Assembly: GCA_014526335.1 (NCBI GenBank)
Contig: JACTAT010000021.1
Span: 2,244,195-2,308,194 of the forward strand
Length of the DNA stretch: 64,000 nucleotides
Origin: Chrysaora quinquecirrha
Taxonomy: Eukaryota; Cnidaria; Scyphozoa; Semaeostomeae; Pelagiidae
Direction: 5' to 3'
Shown here piece after piece: positions 21,720 to 33,400 of this stretch (the stretch's first letter is position 1; every line of letters starts with the position of its first letter). Position numbers and translations under genes: made by a program. The notes under the pieces are model-generated. The model saw only the letters and a list, made by a program, of their open reading frames with translations, had not been told where the DNA came from and ran no database searches.

Positions 21720-22350
21720 TTAGGCCCTGGTCAAGCGATGAAACAGTGTCTGTCAAACATTCAAAAGTTGAAAAATCCAAGCCAATTTTTTCACAGTATT
21801 AGTCAGTTAAATCTCAATATAATCAAGACCCTGGTTAAACGATCAAACATTGTTTGTCAAACCTTTGAATTTTTGTCACCAAGCTATGTTTGAACGTTCG
21901 GCAACGACAGAAAGCATTGCTTGCTGCACGATGTTTTCTAAAACATGTTTTGTTTGATGCAAGCAAAAAATCTGACAAGCACCATTTTGCGACGTGGTCA
22001 AGCGATGAAACATTTTTCTTTAAAAACAAATTTCAAATGTTTGACAAACTATGTTTGAAGAGTTTGTTAGTTTGTTATGCCAGAAGCTAAGGACCTGGCC
22101 AAACGACCGAACGTTGTTTGCCAAACATTTGAAATTCGGTTATCGAACAATGTTTGAACATTCGGCCACGTCACAAAACATTGATTGAATAGCAAAAATA
22201 AAAAACGTTTCTTGCGCTGCGTTTTCGAAAAAAGTTAAGAAAGATTTTCTTTGACGAGCATTGTTTTGCATCTTTGTGAAACGGCAAAATGTTTTGCTTC
22301 TTAAGCAAATTTCAAATGTTTGTAAAACATTGTTTGGTCGTTTGGCCTAC
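21720..22350. repeat. Cluster of two to three foldback MITE copies
   Basis: Left termini occur at about 21723, 21828 and 22093 (ACCTGGCCAAACGACCGAAC). The last ends GTTTGGTCGTTTGGCC near 22345. The copies are degenerate and adjacent. Confidence 0.7.
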
Positions 22351-23042
22351 ATCATTTGAGGTTGCGTTAATATCTATTTGTAAACTGTGAAAGTAAAGTA
22401 AATTATTTTCTTTTTGTGCGAAGCTGTATTACTGTATATATATTGCTGTTTTCTGTAATTGTTGGGTATTTTTGTAGAATTAATTTTCGTTTTCCTCGGA
22501 GTATTTTTGTAATTCAGTCAAACAGATTTTGTGTAGAAAAATATGCATGCTGAAAGCGTTGGTTTTTTGCTTGATGTGTACGTTTCTGTTAGTTTTGAAA
22601 CTGAACTTGGCTTTTTCGATCTATTGTTCATTATTCATGTCGGGGCCAAGTCTATCATAGATATGGTTTTGGGTTGAAATTGCAATAAAAAAGGGTTTGG
22701 TTCCAATTTTGGGTGGACCTTTGCAAACTTCCGAATTCTTAACCGTAGAACCGTTTCTCGTAAAACCTTCTCATTTTGGGGACAAATTTTTTGAGAAGTT
22801 TTACTTTGAAAAATAAAATGTCCGAGATACGAGAAATTTTTCTTTCTTATTCTCCCTTGACGTCACCGAAGTCTCGTTTTCACTGTGACAAATTTTTCCT
22901 TGCCTCGCTTGCTGCACAACAAAATGGCAACTTGTTAGCACCTGACTTTGAATTCCGTCTGATGTTGATTGTGAACTTCGCAAAGTTGAGAAGCTAAATA
23001 AATAATTATTAGTCGCCTTTTTGTTGCTAAGAAGTTCCAGTT

Positions 23043-24399
23043 ATGGCTTATCAACGTTTGGAGGAGGTAGACCTGACTCCAAGCAACAGTGACGATGATG
23101 ATGATTTGGACTCGCAGCCAGAAGAGAAACGCCCTGAGCTTTCCCTCGAGGGAACTCTTTCAAAATGGACGAACTATTTACATGGCTGGCAAGATCGGTA
23201 TTTCATTCTCCTTGGTGGTAATTTATCATATTATAAATCGGAATTCGATACAGCTTATGGCTGTCGTGGCTCTGTAAGCCTCGGAAAATCCAAAGTTGAG
23301 GCAAGTTATGTTTTAGTTGCTCTTGATCTGGTTTTTAATTGGGGAGGAAAAGCCTTCTAGTATAATAAAGGCCTATCTATTGCCTTCTCTTCAGTTTACT
23401 TTTATTGTCTTAATTTTAAACACATCCTTTGAAAATCTTTTGTCTTTTTTAAGTAAAGAATTGTATATCCCTTTTAAATAATGCTTTGCCCCTTACTAGC
23501 AGTTTTATGAGATCTTGGATAGAGCCACTTTTTATTCCCCCCCCCCCCATTGCAGAGTTGCACACTGGAGTTTTTCAATAGAACAATAGGCTAACAATAA
23601 GATGAAACAATAGAAAGGGGCTCTTGCACACCTGAACTAACCGCTAGGGACAGCACCCCTCCCAATGACATCATCAGCTTTGTTATATAGATTCATTCAA
23701 TTCAATTCAATTGCAGGGTAACAATGTAGGTGTGGGTAAAGTGGGGCAAAACAACCCACGGTGCTTCATACCACCATGCGGTGAGGCTCGGTGCTTAGGG
23801 TTACCATGTAGACAAGGTTAGGAGTCTAGGCAAAGGGTTTTCTGTTAGGCTCTCGATAGGATAGCACTATCCATATATATGCGCCGTTCATTTAAATATT
23901 TGTCCAGCGGTAGTATCGGAAAAAACGAGGGTGGTGAGCAGCGGTTCCGTGGTGCAGCGGATAGCGCGTCTGCTTGTCAAACCCATGGGTTCTCCATGCA
24001 CTGGTTCGAGCTCATCTTTCGGCAGCTGAAATTTGTTTTCTCTTTTTTCGGAAAAATTTCTAAGTCTTGGGAGGGGTGCTGTCCCTAGCGGCGAGTCACA
24101 CCTGAGACCTCATTGAAAAAGGCCATACTCTCCACAAAATGAATTGTTCTATTGAAATCCTAGCGACTGGCACTAAAACACCATTTCACCTTCACCTTCA
24201 CCTGTTCCAGTGTGCAAATGCAGTACTCTGCAACATGGTAATCATATTGATCATCATTAATAATAGCAATCATTAGCATCATATTCCTAAACATCATCAT
24301 CATCATCATTTTGATTGTCGACATTGTCATCCCCATTATCATAATAATCACTGTCTTGACATCATCATCACCCTCATCATTATCATCATCATCATCATT

Positions 24400-24436
<37 letters not shown>

Positions 24437-27400
24437 CCATCATTGTTATAATCATTGACTTTGTCATTATCTCATGCATGAAGACAAAACCACTATCATT
24501 CTCATAATCATCATAATGATGAATATGATCTGAATCAACACCTAACAATTAGATGAGCCTTTTGCCTGTTTTTTTTTTTACCTTTCTCTTCACACACATT
24601 GTATTAAATATAAAATTGTGATGATAATTTCGTAATTTTAGGTTCATGAATATGATGACTGCAGATTTGATGTTCATGTTAATGACAACATTTATTACCT
24701 GAGAGCAAAAGATCCAGAGGAACGGCAGAAATGGCTGACAATCCTTGATGCTGCCAAGGTAACAGTAAATTTATTTATTTATTTTCACCAGAAATGTTGA
24801 TGACATTGTATAATCACTCAGCTTTCTTCTTTCCTGCCCTTGGAGTCATCATCCCCTTTGCTTTTTCCAATCTATTTAATGATGACTACTTCAAATGCAA
24901 TGCCACAAAATTCTAAAAACATAAAATCAAATACAATCATGACAATCGTTCACACATGCACAAATGTGCTTCCACAATGTTGTATCAAGTATCTGGAGCA
25001 GAGAAACAGACGACAATTTATAATAATAATTTACTAATAAGAATAAAGAATATAATATAAATACATTACTTGTGCCTATTTCTATCTTCTCGTTATCTCA
25101 ACCTTATGTTACAAACTCTGCGAAAAACTAGCTTTTTACTGCTAATGACATGCCCATACACTGTTACCAGATATGCATCATAGAGAGTCTGGTACCTACT
25201 TTACAACACACAAAGGCAGAAATATATTCTTGTGTTGTAAAATGCCAGGACTTTCAGTTTTGCCCCAGTTTTATTGTTCAGTTTTGTAACTTTTGCAAGA
25301 AAAGAGATTTTTAGTTCCATCCGGATCACTTTGTGACCTTTGAGCAAGGTCAAGGTCAAGCTCATTCCTTTAGAACATGGAAATTTTCTAAGCCTGAGGA
25401 AGGCACAGTCTTCCTTCAATTTTCCTGATTTGTCACTTGCATACACTTGCCAATTGTTCTGCCCGGCCACCTCACATTGTTTATAACGATGTCTAAAGAA
25501 CTGGACAGGGGAACAGAGCTAAGCAGCACAAGCTTTTACAAAATTAGGAGCAGGACCATGAAACAGGACTGCAGAACATGAACAATAACAAGGCTAAGGA
25601 ACAGGACTGAGGAATTGGAGTGTGAAACATGAGCTAGAACGAGGATAAGGAATACAACCAAGGACAAGGGCATATATCAATTGCCTCTTCATGTGGACAA
25701 CCATTTTTGAATCTGCGGGACTCTGAACGCTTGATTTCCTTTCTGTTCTGTCCTGTCATAGTTGCCCAGCCATAGCGGCAGTGTTAAGAAACAAGTGCCT
25801 TCCCCTCGACCTGATCAGATTAAAAAAACAGGGATGTTAAACAGAAGCCTGGATAAGCTGCTGACGAGATATGCTTTGCTCTTTAATTACGAAACTTTTC
25901 TTTTTTTGACTGAGTGTATTTACAAGTCTTTGGCCAATTACGACATAAATGCTTGGGTAATCAGCGGTGTGTTGTATTAAAACGTCATTGGCTAATACCG
26001 TATGTGGTAGTTGGTCGCAGGTGTTTTTTTAACTTGAATTTAATGATTTGTTGAGTCATGCTCTGATAAGCTGTTTTCATGATCAAGTAGGGGTGAATTA
26101 AAGTCTGAGGAAAATCGGTGCTTCGAGACAAGTTTCGTAAATGATAATGGGAGGGACATCGAAAAAGCGATGTACATTTAAAGAATTCTCAAACGATTCT
26201 ACAATTCACGGAGTCAGTAAAATTGGAAATGCCGAGGGCTGGACAGGACGAATCGTGTGGAGTTTGTTTTTATTTACTTTCACTGGAATAGTGATTTATT
26301 CTGTGGTCTATGAGATACGAGAATACTTCCAGTACAAAACACTGTTTGTTGTCGAACACAAACCAGTCAGCTCGTTGGAGTTCCCAAGTGTTACTTTATG
26401 TAATACAAATGGAATACAGGCGAGCGAGGTTGGGCGTTATGTTAATCTCGAAATGGTGTTACAGCGAATGATCAATAAGAGTATTACGCGTGGCGTCGCG
26501 TTGGATTTCGTTGAACCTGGTTTACAGTCAGTTGGCGATTCGAAAATGTTTCTTATTGGAAAAAGATAGCTTCAGGGACTGAAAAGATGTTTGTGAAATC
26601 GATTGATGATTGGTGCACATGGGCTGGTTCCGAGAGGTGCTCTGAAAAGGACTTTACCGACTACTTATACTCGTCGCATATTGGGTTTTGTAAGACTTTC
26701 AATCCAAAAGGAGCATACCGCCAGGAAACCGCTGGAATGTTTGGTGGAATTCACTTCAAATTACTAATAAATCAGGATGATTATACTAGTTTTTCAATGG
26801 CTGATAACGGCGCTGGAGTTTTGGTAATGGTCCATGCGAAAGATGTTTTCCGAGTCCTTTAGCATCAGGGATTTTAATCTCTCCTGGGTATATGACACGT
26901 ATCATTATTAAAAAGAAAATTATCAACCGGCTACCGTCACCATACAGCTCAAGATGCGTTGCAGAAAGCGAAAATCTTATATATCCTGGTAGATACACCT
27001 TGAACAACTGTAGAGACTCGTGCCATGCTTTGACACTGCTGGAGAGATGCGGTGCGGTCGATTTTTCTCATGCTTATTATGCGAGCAAAAAAGGCCTTAA
27101 ACTTGAGAAAATAAATACTGCAGCCAACCCTCTTGAATGCCTTGAAACGCTTTAAAGAACGTGTCAACTGGTGTTTTGAAATGTGATTGCTTTCATGCTT
27201 GTTATGAAGAACGCTTTGTCATGAAGTCTTCCAACGCACGCTGGCCTTCTCAAGCAACCAGAAAATATTACAAACCAGTCCTTGCCAAAATCCTGAATAA
27301 AACGAAAGTAACTGATGAGTTTATCGACAATAATTTCCTCGCAGTTCAAATATTTTATGATGAACTGTCTCATGAGCATCTTGTGGAGCAACCGGTTGTT

Positions 27401-30400
27401 CCACGGGGTACCCTAATGGGTACTATCGGGGGTCAACTTGGTCTTTGGATTGGTGCGTCATTCTTCTCGGTCTTAGAGATCATCGTTTTCATCTTTGGCC
27501 TGTGCAAACGCAAGAAAAATGAAGTGAAAACAGAGAAGGAAGCTCCTGAGTACATTGTCGATTGATATATCATAATAACTATTATATTTATTATATATCT
27601 ATCACTATTAACGTTTATCTCATATTTAAACTATGTGCTTAAAAATATTTTAACATGATAATCACCCCGGTAATGTATGTGCAGTACAGTGAAAACAGTG
27701 AAAAGTGTGCAGTACAGTGGAGGATATTCAGTACAGTGGAGGATATTCAGTACTGTGGAGGGATATCATTAGTACAGTGGAGGGATATCATCAGTACAGT
27801 GGAGGGATATCATCAGTACAGAGGAGGATATCATCAGTACAGTGAAGGGATATCATCAGTACAGTGGAGGATATTCAGTACTGTGGAGAGATATCATCAG
27901 TACAGTTCAGTCAGTATTGAAAACCCTCCACCGTACTGATGATATCCCTCCACTGTACTGATGATAACCCTCCACAGTACTACACATACATTACCCTGGG
28001 TGATAATATAAAAATATCTATAGTAAATAAGCAATGACACTTCTACTTAGTAGTAGACATGATAATCACTGCTAATCATGACAAGTCTTCATATTTGTTG
28101 GGGAATCGTTTCAGGAGACCCCCATCTCCGATGAAAAGCATGATTCTTCTCTACATAGTCAATAGAAGTGAGGACTGGTCTGGAAGCCTATTGTCTTAAC
28201 TCTTTGTCTCGATTTTAACGAGCCACGTGACCAAACTGAGGGGACGGGAATTGTTTGTCTGTTTGCGTTATGTACTGACTATCCTTGATTTGTCTGCGAA
28301 ACTTGGCGTTTTTGATTTAAATATTATGCCCATTCAACTTTGCTTTAGTTTATTCACTGTACATAAACGTAATACATGATGATTTAGATTGCTGGCTTTC
28401 GGGAAAGCACGCGGTCACTAGAATTGAGCAATTTCTTTTCTCTCGAATATACTGAAAATGTGAACATTTCAAATTTGTCTTTCCAAAATCACTGTTATTT
28501 TTCGTACATAGAAATGCGGAAATAAATCTTGGTTTGGAAAAAAAATAGACCAAAGTAATTTATTCCTGATCGGGAGAATTTCGCTAATATTTCCAGAAGG
28601 TTCTCGCATCAGCGGACGTCACTCTCTCGTTAAATGATTTTTAGGGATTTCTATCGATTGAATATTTTCAGCCTCAAACTTTGAGCTCCAGCCAGGGGCC
28701 GTTCACTCCCTTGAATCGCGTAGGCCTACATCTTTTTGAAGAATAAAATTTCCCTCGCTTGAGACTGCAAGCAGGTAAAGTTGTTCTCGATGTGGGAGAA
28801 ACTAACATGCGGGATTTCAGCCAGTAGTTTCTCCTTTACTTTGTCAATTGAGAGCAATTCTTTCTTCCCCTTCTTCTCCCTAGCTGTGTTTTCTTCCGAT
28901 CAAGAGTCTTTGAATTCTAGTGTGGGTCCCGATTCGGGTAGAGCGCTTTCGAAAAGAGAAAAGCGGGCGAAAAATAGGAACGAGTAAACGATATGCGAAT
29001 AATGGTTTTTCCTCTATAAAGTCTAATTTTAGTTTTTGGATGGCTTTGCTGCATTTTCTTATTCAAGTTATTAATTGTAGCTACAATAGAGCTTGTAAGA
29101 CTGACTATTTCCCTGCTTAAAAAGAAATAGCGGAACTCTCCTAGCGGAAATTTTGCTCTGATTCTTACTTCTTGGCATCGGGAGAGACGTCTTTAGAACA
29201 GAAGAACGATCCCATTCAGGAGAAATTAGCTTATATCCGCAGCCGAGTTGAACTGCTTATCATACGTGATGTTGCACTTATCTTCATCCAAGAATTTGAA
29301 TGATAAACTGAACATTTCTCGTCGTTCCTGATCTTTCCTAGCGTTTTCTGCAGTCGATTCTCGAACGCTGTCCCCTCAGTTTAATCACATGACCATAATA
29401 ATTTGCGCGTTCAAGTTGTGCGGCCGAATTCAATAGAACAAAAGAAATTATGACAATAGGTTTCCAGACCAGTCCTCACTTCTATTGACTATGAAGTTCA
29501 ATCGCATAGGACGCTAAGCCATAGGATTCGTAGAATGAGGCCGCTAAAACATCTTGCTTATTGCTTAAGGAAGTTAAGGGAGGCGAAAGACCTCAAAACA
29601 TTACTATTTATCTTCGTCATGCGCAGACCTTTTTACAAGATAGATATCACACTCTTGAAGTTGAACACCAATCGCATAGGACGCTAAGTCATAGGATTCG
29701 TAGATGTGGTTAATACTTTCTTTGTATTCACAGTTTAGATACGCAAGACTTATGCAGTAGTTATATAACAACAACTTCCTCAAAGTTCAATCTTCAAAAC
29801 CCCAAAATCCAACGAACGAAAATAACGCCAGATCGCTTTGTTCACGTGTTTTGAGAAAGGTCTGGGCCCTATAAAAACTCATTACTTTCATCGTAGTCTA
29901 CGCTCCTCCACATTCCACCACCCCGCTTTAACTACTCTGAGGAAACAGCAGTTATGTTGTTGTAGTTGTTAGTAGCTGTTTCCGAAAGAGTGGGAGGAAG
30001 GTAATAAGTCGGTGGGTCCAACATAGGGTTGAATGACTTTCAGCCTCTGCCTTATGATTGCTGGTTCAGACAAAATAGCCGATTGAAGTAGAAGAAGATA
30101 AATGCGATTTTTTGTAGTTTGTTAAGCCAGATTTAGGCCCTGGCGAAAGCATCAAACATTCTTTGTCAAACATTTGATATTTCTTGATCAAGCAATGTTT
30201 GAGCGTTTGGCTACGTCACAAAACATTGCTTAAAAAAAGAAGCGAAATTTTTTGCGATAAGTTTGAACAAGTTCAAAACATATTTTGTTTGACGCAAGCA
30301 AAAATTTTGGATAAGCAATGTTTTGTGACATGGCGAAACGGTGAAAACATTTTGTAAATGTTTGACAAACAATGTTTGATCGTTTGGCCAGGTCCTTATC

Positions 30401-33400
30401 CTCGTCTATTCTCGTCTCGTCTGTTCTGACTCGCGAATACCAAATCGCGAATGATGAAGTGCCTAATTTTGAAAATTGTTTAATTTTTCAGCAAGCCGAA
30501 TCTGGTTATGGATCCGAAACACATCTCCCTAAAGTGGCGTCGGTTTTATCCTTGACGTCACTACCAAGCGTTCAATCAATTTCGTCGTTTAAGGTAGGCC
30601 TGTTTAATCATCATCGTTTTGATTCTCACCCCGGGTAGTGTCTGTGCAGTACAATGGAGGGATATCATCAGCATGGTGGAGGGTTTTCAGTAATAACATC
30701 CCTTAACTGTACTGAATATCCTCCACCGTGCTGATGATATCCCTCCACCGTACTGATGATATCCCTCAACTGTACTGAATATCTAATATATATCGTTCAT
30801 TGCTTCTCTAAGATGCTAGACGCTCTTTGCTTCTGTAATATATTTAGCAGTCAAAAAATTATGTAATTAATATGGAACTTTGAGGCTGAGAGCAAAATTA
30901 ACGTTCCTTGTTAACAAGAAGAGGTGTATTTTTATCTTTGCCATTACAGAAAGGAGATGCATTACGCGAGAAGCTCTTGGAGATGGAAACATTTCGTGAT
31001 ATTTTATGCCGACAGATCGACACACTACAAGGATACTTTGATGGTTGTGCTAATGAAAATCATAAAGTCAGTCGTGATGGCTTGAATCTTGATGATGATG
31101 ATTTCGAAACAGGTAGCATAATTTCTTATTTGCTTATTTCTTGTATTGTAACCCTAACTCTTGAATGGCTTAGAAAACGATGGACTCGCTTTGTCGATAT
31201 TGTGAAGGCATTCCTTGCTATTATGACATACATTCCGGATTATTTGGTTTTCCATAGACTGGCTACACCAGTCGCTCCCCCTCGCTGTAATTGATGTTGT
31301 GGTTGTTCTGGAGAACTCAGTAAGTGGCCAAGAGCTCTATTATTAGCGAGCTATCAGTTCTAAAGATCATAACAGAGACCTGTGTACGGTGTTGTGAGTC
31401 TAGGTTTTCCAGTCGATGTTTATCATGGTATCCCCTTTTGCTTTTTTGTTGCTTAAGAGTCTTGGTCATAGTCTCTTCAGTTTATCTACTTCTGAGATCT
31501 TAGCGACTGGTGTTAAGAACACCATTTCACCTGCAGCAATTAGGGTTATAATTGCTAACTTCTTTGGCTCTGTATGGGCTGTGGTTTTGTTGTATTTCAT
31601 TTTCTAAGGCTGTATTTCATTTCATTCGCTTGTTATTTTCTCTGATTTTTGGACATGTGTTTAATACTGCATATAGGACATGTCTGTTTCTTAATGTGTT
31701 CATTCTGCTTTATAATTGCTCTATACCCGCGTATATCGAGCACTATAGCCAGGATAGGCACTCTCTACTCGAGTCAGATGTAATACTGCATATATGATTA
31801 TTGAATCGTAACCATCGTCACGAACATGCAAAGGAGCTGGGCACTAGTTATTTTCCCGCGTCTTGATATTTCACGTTTTTGTGACAACGTCATCTCGGCT
31901 GTCTTTGCGTTCTCATGGAGACACCAAAGATTTTCATTGCTTTGGAAGCTGCAACAGCTGAACAGCAAATTGGACAGCGAAACCAGTTTAAATTGCGATT
32001 AATGTTGTATTCTACCTTTGTAATGAGGACCCTATCGTGAAAATTGCGAGAAAACTAATTCGGAATTAAATGCTGGGGTAAATGACAAATATCTGTAGGT
32101 AGTCTTACATTACTGTAAGTCCCTAACACGGTACGCTGGTATGTAGTCGTCGTTAGCGTTCTTGTTGAAGGTTTCGTCCTGTTGCTAAACATCCTGTTAC
32201 CATAATAATTAACGAAGGTTTGTTTTGAACAGATGATCTGTCAGCCACTCCGACGCCTCATGATGGCAGTGATCTGATTCGAGCTCATCACATGATGTCA
32301 AGAAGCCAATCCATCGATTTTCGTGGCGAAGCAATTACTTTTAAAGCAACGACGGATGGAGTTCTTCAAGTTTTATCGCATTGTATCGATCTGATGACCA
32401 AAAGAGAAGATCAATGGAAAAGAAGAATCGAAAAGTTAGTTCATCTACTCACATTTTAATATGGCCTTCATTTTGATCATCATCATCATCATGATCATCC
32501 CCTTCATGTTCATTATCATGATTGTAACCATCATCATTCATCATTCATCGTCACCAGCATGATTATAATCATGATTATGTTTATTATGCTCAACATGATC
32601 ATCATTACGATCACAATCATGATCATCCTGATTGATCATTTTCATCATTGTCATCAAGATTCTCCTCGTCCTTATCATCATCATCATTGTCATCATTATT
32701 GTCATCATCATCAGCATCACTAACACCACCACTACATGATCATCATCATGATCATCATGATCATGATGTTCGATATCATGATCATCAGGATCATCATGAT
32801 CATCATCATCCATCATGATCATGATCATGATCATCACCTTCACCTGGTTTGCAAGCTATTGACAAGCAATTCACAGGTTGAAAATGCTTTTTGTAGGAAA
32901 GAGAAAAACGAAAGAAAATTCATGAACATTATAAAGAGTCCTTAGAGCGAATGAAAAAGACGTCATTTGTCGGTGGTCCTGATTACGAGGTTAGTGTTTG
33001 TGCATCTTATTTGGACTGTATTTCTTGGACGACACAAATTTTTAAATCAATACCTACCGAAGTATCAAGGAAAGAATTGAGCTTGAAGATGCCTATAATG
33101 TGTCCAAGAACAGGAATGACTGAACGCACGTTGTAGCCCACCCAATATGGTTATCACAAAAAGAAAGGACTGTGGAACATGAATTATCACAGTCTGAGGG
33201 GGACCCCAGCGACGCCTACAGTAGGTCCCAAATAGAATAACATATTCCTCCTGAGATATTAACCACACTTAAACCCCTTGGCCTAACCGGCATTTAATAC
33301 TAACTATGAGGGATACATACAAGACAAAATTGCTGAATATCGTCAAATATTATCAAGAAGAGAGCGTATACATTTTTTATTTTTTTTCGTTGATTTGCTT

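Noticed and set aside
23940..24012. A tRNA gene
   Set aside because: A and B boxes are present, but the cloverleaf stems do not pair and the 3' end continues into the SINE tail.
25762..25980. Possible extra CERT exon after TCATAG ([11 protein letters not shown]...)
   Set aside because: No good GT donor follows in frame, and CERT exons 2 and 3 join directly in phase 0 with the expected SGYGSE junction.
27655..28005. CRISPR-like array
   Set aside because: The direct units are adjacent without unique spacers, invert midway, and lie in an animal intron.
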